From NCBI GenBank assembly GCA_032622095.1, contig CP136066.1, positions 149,635,559 through 149,699,558 on the forward strand: DNA of 64,000 bases. Reading direction: 5' to 3'. This stretch comes from Siphonodentalium dalli (Eukaryota; Mollusca; Scaphopoda; Gadilida; Siphonodentaliidae). Below, one piece after another: positions 13,270 through 23,789 of the stretch (positions within the stretch are counted from its first letter, which is position 1; the number at the start of each line of letters is the position of its first letter). Under the pieces are notes generated by a model. That model was given only the letters and a program-made list of their open reading frames with translations, made no database searches and was not told the origin of the DNA. A program made the translations under genes and the position numbers.

Positions 13270-13697
13270 TGTGGGGAATTGCAGAGAGGCATCCACCAAC
13301 CTACATAATCGTCCCAGTACGTCAATGCGTTCGATGAGTGAATTGACGAATCATATATTGAGAAGTGGCTAGCTAACTTGGAAGATCACCACCGAGAAAG
13401 ATGTAGATATAGATAACCTTATGAAAGCAGTACACTCATCGACGGTATGCTTTTCTAGTTTATCTCACAATTTTGACGCTCAAGTCCCATATATAGCAGA
13501 TGAATTATACCATATGCTACCAATGAATGAAGCTTGCCAAGAATACGGATAAGAAAATACCACGCTTTTGGGGCAAAATCGTGACTGCAAATCGGCATAT
13601 GGATTGTTTGAATTAGTGGGACCATTCTCCGTGGAAGTGTAGAATACTTTGTTGGTGTGAGCGATATAGCTGAATCCGACGAATCTTGCAAGTCATA
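13270..13697 (+). pseudogene. Decayed unrecognised coding fragment (unit A copy)
   Basis: This is the homologue of 45868-46273. The stretch encoding QVPYIADELYHMLPM is preserved, as is a downstream piece reading SVEYFVGVSDIAESDES, but frameshifts and stops separate them. I do not recognise the family. Because the protein-like phrases survive in both units, I infer that an ancestral exon was duplicated and then decayed. Confidence 0.35.
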
Positions 13698-14787
13698 ATG
13701 TGACAATTCGGCGTAGCTACGGTTGCTGACATTTTCAGCGTTTACCTGGAGAATGGAATTCGAAATGCCACATCTCGATCATTTATTGTGTGATTTCGTC
13801 CTCCCAAGATACTACTAGCTGCGCTATGTGTCTGAAGACGTTTAAATTAGGAACAATTATATTATTTGTACACCGTTTTGTCTTTACATGTTGACATTAT
13901 GACCACAGTGGTAAGTGTATTAATAGACCGACAACTCTTCAATGTCAGGCCACCAGTTTGGCCGCCATCTTGGATGTGAGTATCTATTGCCCAACTCAAA
14001 TGAATAAGTCTTGCCAATGCTCACATTTTGGCCGCCATCTTGGCCGCTCTATTTTTGGTTAATGTGTGAGCATTATATATTATCATAACGAATCGAGTTG
14101 AAAATAATACTGCATGCGATATTATATTTACTGTAATGGCGATCAAAGAGACCTGGAGCATATCAAACAAAATGCCGTCATGATGGACGTCATCTTGTCT
14201 GGAGTCTCTTCGGCCACTTTGTTCTTGTTAACAAACGAAAAAAATATGAGACATTAAGGAAGACAATTAGTTGGTGAAGTGTAGTCCTGGGTGGAGGGGG
14301 GCGGTTCAACGATCGACCAATATCGCCTGGACTACTTGGCATTGTTTCTCATGACAATAGTTTACCATTCGAAGCCATGTGTGACATAAACTATACTTGC
14401 AAATGCCAGTTTTGTGAGTTCGTTATTCAAAATTTAACGCAATAATTATTTATGCCCTTCTATATCATCAAAAGTAATACAAATTGTATATTAACCAATA
14501 ATCTTCATACATATATATTATATTTAATGAGGTGCTGACTCGGTACTTTGCAGTTGCAACATGATAGACCCGTTCTCAGTCATTAATAATTCTTGAATAA
14601 TTTAATAATTCTTAATCGGTACGACTACGGGCTACGGGTCATGGCCATTTTCAAAATCTAATGACATCCTCTAAAAATCTACACAGATTCTCTCAATATA
14701 CATAGTCCGGAAGCTGATACAGGTACCCCTGCACCACAGGACTTAACCCCACTTATTTTCTTCCTTATTATGTCCGTCAACTTTTAA
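13698..14787. other. Intergenic unit sequence, no gene seen
   Basis: This is homologous to 46274-46780 and 48867-49435 in unit B. It contains 'ttggccgccatcttgg' twice (about 13958-14046). The TTAA at 14228-14231 is the empty counterpart of the site filled by the element at 46785-48862. Confidence 0.6.
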
Positions 14788-15725
14788 GGACTTTGCTAAC
14801 CCAATTTTCCCCAAATTTAATGGAGTCCAAAATAAAGGTTTATGTTCACTTTTATTACTAATCACAGTAACCAATCCCATGGATGCTACATTTTAAGAGT
14901 ATAATTCATGGTAGATTATGTTGGAAATTCAAAATGTGAAATTTATAGAAGTTTTCAAAATTTATTTTTTCGAACCCAAAATCAACAAACACAAAGGTCA
15001 TATCTAAGAATAAAATATGGGTATGTGTACTGAACACTGTGAAGAATGATGAACAATAAAGATATACTCACATTTCTTCAGTTTTATTAAGATTTTTGGC
15101 TTGGAAGCAGTTGTTTACAAATGGTAGCTTTCATTGCTCAGAAAAGCTATTTTGGAACTGAATTTGATGGGTCAAGATAATGTTCACTCAAGCCTGCAGG
15201 GATTATGACCAGCCAGTGCTGTACTTTATCCTGACTCAGGATGATTGGTGACCTAGTTTCTGGGCTATGGGCTACACCAGATTGGGGATTACGCAGTTCT
15301 TTTGTCAATATATTCACAACACACCACTGTCCACATATATTAACATTTAACTGCCAGCTCACTACAAGCGATGTCAGGTAACTTACTCAAATATTTGTAA
15401 ACAATTGGTTCTTAGTAATTTTATCAAAGAATGCTTGATAAATATGAATATTATTTTATTGTTCATCATTCTTCACAGTGTTCAGTAGACAATGCCATAT
15501 TTTTTTCTTTGATATGGACTTTGTGTTTATTGATTTTGGGTTCGAAAAAATAGATTTTAAAAACCTCTATAAATTTCACATTTAGTATTTCTAACATAGT
15601 TCACCATTAATAATGCTCTTAAAATGTTGCATTCGTGTGTTTGGTTACTGAGATTACTAACAAAAGTGAACATAAACCTTTATTTTCACTCCATCAAATT
15701 TGGGGGAAATTGGGTTAGCAAATCC
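14788..15725. mobile_element. 938-bp TTAA-target (piggyBac-like) non-autonomous element
   Basis: The element begins GGACTTTGCTAACCCAATTT and ends with the near-perfect reverse complement (AAATTGGGTTAGCAAATCC). Inverted similarity extends ~280 bp inward and includes the 'gaagaatgatgaacaata' pair. It is flanked by TTAA at 14784-14787 and 15726-15729. Unit B shows the empty site with a single TTAA at 49436-49439. Duplication of TTAA with GG...CC ends fits the piggyBac class. There is no transposase, so mobility would depend on enzyme supplied in trans. Confidence 0.85.
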
Positions 15726-16640
15726 TTAAGCAAAATTAACACGAAAAAGTGGCCGTGTAGACAACAGACGAGAGACTGTCCATCAATGTCGCCATTTTTC
15801 AGCCGGGTTAGTCAGTTTGATGCAAGTTATAGTGAGCAAATTTTATATACTTTTGTTAAGCTAAGATATGCCACCTTTTAGGGCAAAATGAGAACTCTCC
15901 GTCCAAGATGGCCGCCAAAATGGCAGCTGGAATTGGAAAATTTTACTAATATCTTCTAGATCAATTTCCGCTGTTTGGCCCTGGTTAAGAATTGTGACTA
16001 TATTTTTGTATTATTCGTGTTAACTGTTCTTTGGAATAATGAAATATGCCATTCATATTGTCCCAGTCTCTTCCGATCCCTCAAAATTTCGATTTTACAG
16101 AACGTGGCACAAATTCGTATAACGTTGTCTCAATGCACAGCCTACATGTATGATGCCATAACACACTGCTACTCTATTCTGAGAAATAAATTTATCACCA
16201 TCCCATCAGCCCTACTATATAAATGTGAACAACTACATACTCGAGAATAAAAATGGCCGGTACCACAGATAAGTTGTCACAAATGAAGCACTCTCTTACT
16301 GTATATGTGCGCTTTACTCGTCCAGTGAGTCTACACAGCACGCATCGATTTTAGCGATTTATTTTTACTGGATAGTTCACTAGCTTGACGAATGAATTAC
16401 TGTAGTTGCATGCATGGTCACTCGGATTTTTGTTTCCCCAATATCAGGGAACTAAGCGGATACATTCACAGTCCGCGTTAATGCACATCCAATGCATGTT
16501 TATATATGTTCCTCAAATCATTGGGATGAAAAGTACCCTTAATTATTTTACATTTATCGTTATCGGGATGTATGGCTAAGCCGCGCTATTTGAGAAAAAG
16601 TCAATGACTGTACAAAAACATTTAAGAACATATCTATTTT
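15726..16640. other. Repeat-containing intergenic sequence
   Basis: This holds another copy of the ~370-bp interspersed repeat (about 15830-16110, containing 'atgaaatatgccattcat' and 'tcgattttacaga'). The remainder shows nothing recognisable. Confidence 0.5.
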
Positions 16641-17740
16641 ATATAGTTTTAAATGGCTGAGCTGGTGTTTGCAAAACGAAAGTAATAATCACCGTGAATA
16701 TGTGGTCGGTTTGCAGCAAGCGATTTCCTTATAAAAACACTCTTGTAAAAATATGGTATACCACGTTCTACTCTTGTAAGATAAGGTGAATTCACGTAAA
16801 CAATGATATACTCCGGAAAAGCCATGTAAAGTCCATGTAAAAGGGATATAGCCTTGTAAATTCCAAGTAAAGGCGTGGTGTACCCCACTTTAATCGTAAA
16901 ATGCTGGTGAAACAGTACATTGGTAAAACCCATGTAAATCAGAGCGTACTCTAGTAAATTATTGATGGAGTCATGGTGCAACAGATTATATCCTGATAAA
17001 CCCTGGTGAAACGGGATATAATGTATATACTCTCGTACCACCTGGATATACTCTGGTACCACCTGGATATAGTGTGGTAGTTCCTTGTAAAGATAGTTCG
17101 GTTACATTATACTCTGGTAAATCCTGGTATATTATCATGGGTTTTTTGTATGGGTTGGTTCTACATTCCTAGTATTAATGCTATATGGCGGATAATAACA
17201 CATCCTGTGATTTCGATTGAGGGGAGGTGAAACCATACAATATTATACAAGTAATACAAGGGGAATGATAGTATGAATCTTAGTCTTATTTCTAGACTAA
17301 AGTCCGGTATGCTGTCCTTGGAGTTCAGACTTGATTTAAGTCTGCAATTACACGCTGATCCTACAGAACGTATGTCAACCAGGGACAAGTATTTAGGTGG
17401 GTTGGTTTGTGTTTATTGTCTTTTGTATATTTAAATCAAAACTGCAAACAACTGTGCCATCTCAAAATTGCGGGTACATAGGCTGCCATGTTGGTTAATG
17501 TTTTGTATGTAATGGTAATACACCAGAATTTACCAGAGTATAATGTAAGTGGGATACACCATGCCTTTACTTGGAATTTACACGGGCATATCCTTTTTAC
17601 GTGTGTATTTCGTGGCTTATGCCAGAGTATATCATTATTATATTAATTTACCGTATTTTTACCGGAGTAGAGCCTGGTATACCATGTTTTGCATAGCTTT
17701 TACTAGAGTGTTTCTTTATAAGAGCATGAGCGATAATTCT
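16640..17740. repeat. Old imperfect inverted repeat and GGTA-rich short repeats
   Basis: About 16690-16930 is the imperfect reverse complement of about 17510-17730 ('gtgtaccccacttt' against 'agtgggatacacc'; 'tccaagtaaaggc' against 'gcctttacttgga'). Between them, 16980-17130 holds short degenerate units such as CTGGTACCACCTGGATATA. It resembles an old foldback element. It contains the TATATG site (17182-17187) equivalent to the Polinton target. Confidence 0.55.
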
Positions 17741-18180
17741 TATTTCACAGTAGCACATTACGAGAACATTGAATATTGTGACTTGTGTATCTATATTTAT
17801 GTATGTGTATCCATGTCATATGTTACAGTATATACTATCAATGTAATTCAGTTGTCATTTGAATGTTTAGTAATAATATTAAATAAATTGTGTTGTATAC
17901 ATGTATATATAGTATATATTCACGAATAAGCCCCCCCCCCCCCCCCACGCATTCATCTCGACAATGTCTCATGATGCATATGACAGTCCACTGAGCTCAT
18001 CGGAACGATGAGGAGAATTATGTAATTTTGTCACCAACACCCGAAAAATTACCTTATAAAGTTGCTTTCCTCGTATCGGTGGTACAATGTCTTGACATAA
18101 AATCACATCGAACCTGGCTCAAGTGACGTCACGTGACGCGGGAAGCTAAATTTTAATCTAACGGAATACGCTGAATAAAA
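16924..18180 (+). repeat. 1.26-kb tandem duplication, copy 1 (unoccupied)
   Basis: The sequence from 'taaaacccatg' to 'gctgaataaaa' is repeated directly at 18181-28977, where it is split by the palindromic element. Differences are few: scattered SNPs and a C-run of 16 here against 23 in copy 2. The last ~64 bp (18118-18181) equal the 5' start of the LINE that follows copy 2, so the duplication seems to post-date that LINE. This could instead be two alleles placed in tandem by an assembler. Confidence 0.85.
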
Positions 18181-18438
18181 TAAAACCCATGTAAATCAGA
18201 ACGTACTCTAGTAAATTATTGATGGAGTCGTGGTGTAACATATTATATCCTGATAAACCCTGGTGAAACGGGATATAATGTATATACTCTCGTACCACCT
18301 GGATATACTCTGGTACCACCTGGATATAGTGTGGTAGTTCCTTGTAAAGATAGTTCGGTTACATTATACTATGGTAAATCCTGGTATATTATCATGGCTT
18401 TTTTGTATGGGTTGGTTCTACATTCCTAGTATTAATGC

Positions 18439-18444
18439 TATATG
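18439..18444. repeat. 6-bp target-site duplication, left (TATATG)
   Basis: This is identical to 27971-27976. The single unduplicated hexamer is seen in the same context ('taatgc' upstream, 'gcggataataac' or 'gcagataataac' downstream) at 17182-17187 and 50237-50242. Confidence 0.95.
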
Positions 18445-18524
18445 AGAAGAATAGGCGCCTCGTTACCCCCACATCTAAAAATAGAATCTTTGGGGTCTAA
18501 AATTGGTTGTACTAAAATATTCCC

Positions 18525-18700
18525 AAAATATCAAAACCCAAAAATTATTTTTCCAAAAAAAAAATTCAAAACTTCCAAAAATTATTTTTTCCAAAAAATT
18601 TCAAAACTTCAAAAAAATTTTAAAACCCCAAAATTTCAAAAGAAAAAATTTCAAAACCCTCAAAATTATTTCTCCAAAAAAAGTTTAAATAAAAAATTTA
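18525..18700. repeat. Subterminal A-rich CTTCAAAAATT-type repeats, left end
   Basis: A purine/C run of units such as 'ttcaaaacttccaaaaatta' follows 'ctaaaattggttgtactaaa'. The mirror copy is at about 27715-27890. The same arrangement recurs at the palindrome centre (22893-23070). Long open frames across it are Lys/Phe/Asn-rich translations of the repeat. Confidence 0.8.
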
Positions 18701-19449
18701 TAACGAGTTTTTCGGTTTCTGATAATCTCGATATTAAAAAAATGTCGAATGTTAAATTATTTGCGCGTAATATCTTTCGTTATTTTTTTTGTTCAACCAA
18801 TGTTTCAATGTATTTATTAATCGATGTTTAGAAATAACTTTATTGGACATTGTGACCATCGGTATGAATGCATACATTCCAGTGTTTTATCGGACGCAGT
18901 TCATATAATTGTCATACCTGAAAATAGACACCATTACTTTTACATAAATAATAAAGAGCGTTTATTCTTTACACTCTCTCTACCCCAGATGAAGTTATTG
19001 AGTATATGACAGGTGTGTATTATCGTGAATTATTGGAAGTATTGAGATGTACTATGTTGAATCACTAACGGTCGAAAATTGTAATGTGAAATTACAACCC
19101 TCCAGAATGAATTGTCATATTCGCTGTACACGCAAACACACACGCGACATTGGTGGTAACAATGTGTCTTTCACACCTTTGCTTTACCAAATGAATTATA
19201 TTATTTCCCTGTTCATAGTTATATGCTATTCAGAAAACATATCGATTTAATGTCTGAACAAACGGGTTAGTATCAATTAAGGTTGATAAACTGTGTCATT
19301 CACACGATAATTAGTTAGCCAAAACATGCATACGTCCAGGACACTCAATTATAGAAATTGCTTTGATGACATTGTTATAACAACATTACGTAATAACCAC
19401 TTATCACTCCAGTCACACTTACGATCATATACCGAAACTACAGGTAGCA

Positions 19450-19890
19450 CCGATGCCTGCAATGTATTATTTATAATAATTGGACTCATTGATCTCACGT
19501 GAATAATACTCTTAGTTGTTCCAATAAAATAGTTATCAAATTCGATCACCAATAGATTTGACTGTGGAATGTAATGACCTTTAACTTATTTATCGATCTA
19601 AAGGGACACTCATTATGAATGAATGTTAACAATACAAGCGCACGAATGAAGAGCGTTGAACATATACGAAATTACTACACGAATGAATTGAACCTTGAAA
19701 TTTATATTTCACATCTTACCAACAACAGCTACAGACATAATCATAGTATTACACTGTCTTGCATGTACACACGCTATGACATCATTAAAGGTGGACAATC
19801 CACTCACGGTGTGACAACAGATACGGACATAGGCATAGTGTTATACAGTCTTCTATGTACCCACGCTATGACACCATTAACGTACATTGG
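19450..19890. repeat. Internal direct repeat block, left arm, copy 1
   Basis: This starts 'ccgatgcctgcaatgtatta' and continues through 'aatgttaacaatacaagcgc'. The first third recurs at 20758-20912 and the rest at 21300-21620, with a shorter relative at 21075-21240. The mirror copies lie in the right arm (about 24650-24970 and 25357-25510; outer copy 26525-26965). No ATG-initiated gene is supported. Confidence 0.75.
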
Positions 19891-19924
19891 ATGTTAGGTC
19901 TATGACTCTTGAGTATGCACCAAT

Positions 19925-20394
19925 CAATGAGCAAATGAGCAAAAAAATGAGCAAATGAGCAAAAAAATGAGCAAATGAGCAAGAAAATGAGCAAATGAGC
20001 AAGAAAATGAGCAAATGAGCAATAAAAATGAGCAAATGAGCAAAAAAATGAGCAAATGAGCAATAAAAATGAGCAAATGAGCAAAAAAATGAGCAAATGA
20101 GCAAGAAAATGAGCAAATGAGCAAGAAAATGAGCAGATGAGCAAGAAAATGAGCAAATGAGCAATAAAAATGAGCAAATGAGCAAAAAAATGAGCAAATG
20201 AGCAATAAAAATGAGCAAATGAGCAAAAAAATGAGCAAATGAGCAAAAAAATGAGCAAATGAGCAAGAAAATGAGTAAATGAGCAAGAAAATGAGCAAAT
20301 GAGCAATAAAAATGAGCAAATGAGCAAAAAAATGAGCAAATGAGCAAAAAAATGAGCAAATGAGCAAAAAAATGAGCAAATGAGCAAAAAAATG
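19925..20394. repeat. GAGCAA satellite, left arm (~470 bp)
   Basis: ATGAGCAA units alternate with ATGAGCAA followed by AAAAA, GAAA or TAAAA, giving a ~20-bp higher-order period. Open frames of 160-220 codons across it in several frames are by-products of the repeat. Confidence 0.95.
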
Positions 20395-20757
20395 TAATTC
20401 TGCTGTGGTTAAGCAGTCCATTATTTAGGGCATACCTGTATGTAGGCCTATCAGTGGATGAAGAGTCTGCCGGAGAAGTACTGTGTAGACAGGTCTTGTC
20501 GTTAAGAGAGTCAGACGAGAAGTGAAGGCTCGGCTATTAAAACATAGTAATGCGATAGCGAACATCAAACGAGTCTGCGCACGCATATCTGTCAAAAGGA
20601 TACAATAGCAGTCATTGGTCAATTTATCCCCGGTGTCAGCTCAGTACCCAATCGGGACGAAGCCGAAGGTCAACTCATTTTTTTTTGCTCATTATAGTAC
20701 GTCACTTGGACATTTTATCAGTTTATCACGTGATCACTAAATGTGGCAATCGGGTAT

Positions 20758-21620
20758 CCACCGATGCCTGCAATTTATTATTTATAATAATTGGACTCAT
20801 TGATCTCACGTAAATAATACTCTTAGTTGTTCCAATAAAATAGTTATCAAATTCGATCACCAATAGATTTGACTGTGGAATATAATGAACTTTAACTTAT
20901 TTATCGATCTATGTTAGAACATGGTCTTAACAAAAAACTTGACCATAACAAAAATTACCTTACATTTATGCATGAATCTAATTAGACCATACGTAAATAT
21001 TGTCAGCTTATCGTCTGATGAGCAAATCCGATGTTTATCAAAAATAGTACAACTTCCAGTTGGTAATTACTCTTACGAATGAAGAGCGTTGAACATATAC
21101 GAAATTACTACACGAATGAACTGAAATTTATATTTTCACATCTTACCAACAACAGATACAGACATAGTCATAGTGTTATACTATCTTACATGTACCCATG
21201 CTATGACATCATTCGAAGGGGCAATACACTCAAGGAGTTAAAGTGACACGAAACAAGGGACGTGATGTAATATTGGTGTTTGAATCTTAAAGGAACACAA
21301 GACACTCTAAAGGGACACTCATTATGAATGAATGTTAACAATACAAGCGCACGAATGAAGAGCGTTGAACATATACAAAATTACTACACGAATGAATTGA
21401 ACCTTGAAATTTATATTTCACATCTTACCAACAACAGCTACAGGCATTATCATAGTGTTATACTGTCTTGCATATACACACGCTATGACATCATTAAAGG
21501 CGGACAATCCACTCACGGTGTGACAACAGATACAGACATAGGCATAGTGTTATACAGTCTTCTATGTACCAATGCTATGACATAATTAAAGGGGGATAAT
21601 ACACGCACGGTGTGGAATGT
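20758..21620. repeat. Internal direct repeat block, left arm, copies 2 and 3
   Basis: Segments 20758-20912 and 21300-21620 repeat the block at 19450-19890. Segment 21075-21240 is a shortened relative. 20395-20757 and 20912-21075 hold single-copy arm sequence with no gene that starts with ATG. Confidence 0.7.
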
Positions 21621-21717
21621 TAAAGTGACACGCGGTAAGGGACGTGATGTAATATTGGTGAAACCCCCTCCCCACTTATAGATATATAACGAAGACGAGA
21701 ATAACATGTTGATGAAG

Positions 21718-21723
21718 TTTATT
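21718..21723 (-). terminator. AATAAA polyadenylation signal, left cassette
   Basis: AATAAA on the minus strand, a few bases after the stop of the 189-codon gene; mirrored at 24546-24551. Confidence 0.7.
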
Positions 21724-21728
21724 GAAAT

Positions 21729-22298
21729 TTAATCATTGTCTGAATCTTCGACCGTTAGATTTACTTCTAAGAGTTTCTTGAATTTTCTCATCGCTTCATC
21801 TGCAGCCCATTCATTATTATATCCGTGTTTGGTCAGTTTGACCATTTTCTTCATGATCATGGTATGTATGCGTGATGTTTTCAATCGATACTGGTATTCT
21901 ATTAATCGTCTATAACTTTTGAGAAACAGAGCAAACTCTGTGTCGATGGTATCCTCTTTTCCCGACATGCTCTCATCTCCCGAAATGCTCTCTTCTTCTT
22001 TCACATCATTGGTGATGCGTTTCATCATACTTTTGAATGTGTCCATCTCGTTGACACATCGCGCAGCTTTCTTAAGACCGAATACCGTTCTACTACCGAC
22101 GCCATTACCATCTTCTGAATCTGATAGCGTTCCACGTTCATCTTCATCTGAATCTAGAACCGCTTCGTCAGATTCATCGGTATCTTCTCCGAAGAGAGTT
22201 GGTTTTGTCTCGGACATAACTCCGTGTTTAATCTGTTTATGTCTTTGTAGATTGTAGTTCGTCGATAAAATAATGCCACATAAATCACACCCGTGCAT
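21729..22298 (-). CDS. C2H2 zinc-finger protein, 189 aa, left cassette
   Basis: The N-terminus has one C2H2 finger: C4, C7, H20, H25 (spacing C-x2-C-x12-H-x4-H). A Ser/Asp/Glu-rich acidic region follows (about residues 37-69 and again near 100-117). The C-terminal ~75 residues are Lys-rich and probably helical (YRRLIEYQYRL, KKMVKLTKHGY, MRKFKKLLEV). It is the third gene of the cassette, overlapping the 64-codon gene by 14 bp, with AATAAA right after the stop. Small finger proteins with such a tail are, to my recollection, accessory products of Polinton/adintovirus-type elements; their role is unknown. The mirror copy at 23971-24540 differs at three residues. Confidence 0.75.
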   Translation of the reverse strand: MHGCDLCGIILSTNYNLQRHKQIKHGVMSETKPTLFGEDTDESDEAVLDSDEDERGTLSDSEDGNGVGSRTVFGLKKAARCVNEMDTFKSMMKRITNDVKEEESISGDESMSGKEDTIDTEFALFLKSYRRLIEYQYRLKTSRIHTMIMKKMVKLTKHGYNNEWAADEAMRKFKKLLEVNLTVEDSDND

Positions 22299-22479
22299 TA
22301 TCGCGAATTATTGGAAGAACCATCACTCTTATAAGTAGCGATAAAAAGAGAGAATAAGGTGCGGTATACAACCGTCGCTCTAAGAGTACGTTCGTCCCGG
22401 GGCTAGGGTATAGATATTTGACCGCCGGTGATTCAATTAATGCCAATTTATCAGTATGGTACTCTATGTATTCATTCAT
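22285..22479 (-). CDS. Unrecognised 64-aa protein, left cassette
   Basis: This small frame lies between the 107- and 189-codon genes: 7 bp after the first and overlapping the second by 14 bp. It is Tyr/Leu-rich with a hydrophobic stretch (PYSLFLSLLIRVMVLPII, about residues 41-58) that could be a single membrane segment or a hydrophobic core. I do not recognise the family. It is identical to the mirror copy at 23790-23984. The compact spacing supports a real gene, possibly translated from a polycistronic or overlapping transcript as in DNA viruses, though position is the main evidence. Confidence 0.5.
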   Translation of the reverse strand: MNEYIEYHTDKLALIESPAVKYLYPSPGTNVLLERRLYTAPYSLFLSLLIRVMVLPIIRDNARV

Positions 22480-22486
22480 GATTTGG

Positions 22487-22810
22487 CTAATCGTATGACA
22501 CTGGTCTTTTCATTTTCTTCTTATTATTAGACAAACCTCCATCAGACACTCTCTTGTTGGTTTGTTTGGACGCTTTACGTGTGTTTGTCAACTTATTTGC
22601 TGCAACTTCAGCCTTAGCCATTTCAATCGCTTGAGCGATGGGTGTCACCACGTTAATAAGTGGTTTTAGAACGTCTTCTTCACTATCACTATTTTTAGTT
22701 CTGTCAATAAAGTATCGACCCTGATTATCTGGTATTAACTTCCCATCAACCATATCTCTGAAATGTTTTCTCCACATTTCAAGATCTGCTGGAATATACG
22801 GGATCGACAT
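22487..22810 (-). CDS. Polinton-type small accessory protein, 107 aa, left cassette
   Basis: The N-terminus reads MSIPYIPADLEMWRKHF. The middle section, LINVVTPIAQAIEMAKAE (about residues 51-68), is probably helical. The C-terminus is strongly basic (KKKMKRP), which suits nucleic-acid binding or nuclear localisation. The overall plan is one I associate with short accessory genes of Polinton/Maverick elements; this is recognition from memory, not a search. A TATAAG box lies 63 bp upstream (22873-22878 on this strand). It is the first gene of the cassette, reading outward from the central hairpin, and is identical in sequence to 23459-23782. Confidence 0.7.
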   Translation of the reverse strand: MSIPYIPADLEMWRKHFRDMVDGKLIPDNQGRYFIDRTKNSDSEEDVLKPLINVVTPIAQAIEMAKAEVAANKLTNTRKASKQTNKRVSDGGLSNNKKKMKRPVSYD

Positions 22811-22872
22811 GTTTCTTCAAAATGTACAAGTCACTCTTTTTTCTGCATTTTATTTTAGAAAGTTTATCGTCT

Positions 22873-22878
22873 CTTATA
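22873..22878 (-). promoter_or_regulatory. TATA-like box for the left cassette
   Basis: TATAAG on the minus strand, 63 bp upstream of the 107-codon gene. The mirror at 23391-23396 serves the right cassette, so the centre would be a divergent promoter region. Confidence 0.45.
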
Positions 22879-22892
22879 AAAATCGATTATTG

Positions 22893-23375
22893 CATCTAAA
22901 AATAGAATCTTTGGGTCTAAAATTGGTTGTACTAAAATATTCCCAAAAACCCAAAACTTCAAAAATTTCAAAAAACTTCAAAAATTTCAAAAAACTTCAA
23001 AAATTTCAAAAACTTCAAAAATTTAAAAAACTTCAAAAAACTTCAAAAATTTCAAAAACTTCAAAAATAAGACCCCGCCGGCGGCGGACCCCGGCGGTGG
23101 CGGCGGCGGCACCGCCGGCGGCGCCAGTTGTTGTTGTTGTTGTTGTTGTTGTTGGTGGTGGTGTTGTTGTTGTTGTTGTTGTTGTGGCGGAGGCGGCGGC
23201 GACGGCATTGCAGTATTTTACTGCGGGGTCCGCCGGCGCCGCCGCCGCAGTAAAATACCGCAATGCCGTCGCCGCCGCCTCCGCCACAACAACAACAACA
23301 ACAACAACAACAACACCACCACCAACAACAACAACAACAACAACAATTTTAGACCCAAAGATTCTATTTTTAGAT
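22893..23375. other. Palindrome centre with inverted copies of the element's subterminal sequence
   Basis: At 22893 'gcatctaaaaatagaatctt' and what follows, through 'ttgtactaaaatattccc', repeat the sequence just inside the left terminus (18472-18530). The inverted counterpart ends at about 23375. Between them lie CTTCAAAAATT repeats (22940-23070), a GC-rich stretch (23070-23125) and a hairpin. The true spacer between arms is 22926-23343. This looks like two element ends facing each other. Confidence 0.8.
23127..23344. repeat. GC/GTT-rich hairpin at the palindrome centre
   Basis: An inverted repeat is centred at 23235: (GTT)n GGCGGAGGCGGCGGCGACGG pairs with its complement and (AAC)n, ending at 23344. 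Arms are about 100 bp with few mismatches, and the loop is about 18 bp (23227-23244). Long Val/Thr/Ala-rich open frames across it are artefacts. Confidence 0.9.
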
Positions 23376-23390
23376 GCAATAATCGATTTT

Positions 23391-23396
23391 TATAAG
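23391..23396 (+). promoter_or_regulatory. TATA-like box for the right cassette
   Basis: TATAAG, 63 bp upstream of the ATG at 23459. Confidence 0.45.
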
Positions 23397-23458
23397 AGAC
23401 GATAAACTTTCTAAAATAAAATGCAGAAAAAAGAGTGACTTGTACATTTTGAAGAAAC

Positions 23459-23782
23459 ATGTCGATCCCGTATATTCCAGCAGATCTTGAAATGTGGAGA
23501 AAACATTTCAGAGATATGGTTGATGGGAAGTTAATACCAGATAATCAGGGTCGATACTTTATTGACAGAACTAAAAATAGTGATAGTGAAGAAGACGTTC
23601 TAAAACCACTTATTAACGTGGTGACACCCATCGCTCAAGCGATTGAAATGGCTAAGGCTGAAGTTGCAGCAAATAAGTTGACAAACACACGTAAAGCGTC
23701 CAAACAAACCAACAAGAGAGTGTCTGATGGAGGTTTGTCTAATAATAAGAAGAAAATGAAAAGACCAGTGTCATACGATTAG
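23459..23782 (+). CDS. Polinton-type small accessory protein, 107 aa, right cassette
   Basis: This mirror copy of the gene at 22487-22810 encodes the identical protein, with the IPYIPADLEMW start, the VVTPIAQAIEMAKAE segment and the KKKMKRP basic tail. It is first in a cassette reading away from the central hairpin, followed 7 bp later by the 64-codon gene. Absence of any amino-acid change between arms fits recent formation, gene conversion between arms, or constraint; the sequence alone cannot separate these. Confidence 0.7.
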   Translation: MSIPYIPADLEMWRKHFRDMVDGKLIPDNQGRYFIDRTKNSDSEEDVLKPLINVVTPIAQAIEMAKAEVAANKLTNTRKASKQTNKRVSDGGLSNNKKKMKRPVSYD

Positions 23783-23789
23783 CCAAATC

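Larger units (their letters stand above)
18445..22925 (+). repeat. Left arm of the palindrome (long terminal inverted repeat)
   Basis: This ~4.48-kb arm pairs with 23344-27970. Arm divergence is low: three amino-acid changes in the 189-codon gene and none in the 64- and 107-codon genes. Confidence 0.95.

Noticed and set aside
19925-20394. CRISPR-like appearance of regularly spaced short repeats
   Set aside because: The units are contiguous with 3-6-base variants and no unique spacers, in an animal genome inside a transposon arm.
19866-20421. Three overlapping 160-173-codon frames (and the mirror set of up to 218 codons at 25871-26538)
   Set aside because: They translate the GAGCAA satellite in several frames at once, giving a Phe/Leu/His/Ser/Cys-rich periodic product. 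Open-frame length comes from the repeat lacking stops, not from selection.
22809-23460. 198-codon and 80-84-codon frames with Val, Thr, Ala or Leu runs across the palindrome centre
   Set aside because: They are readings of (GTT)n, (GGC)n and CTTCAAAAATT repeats and their complements.
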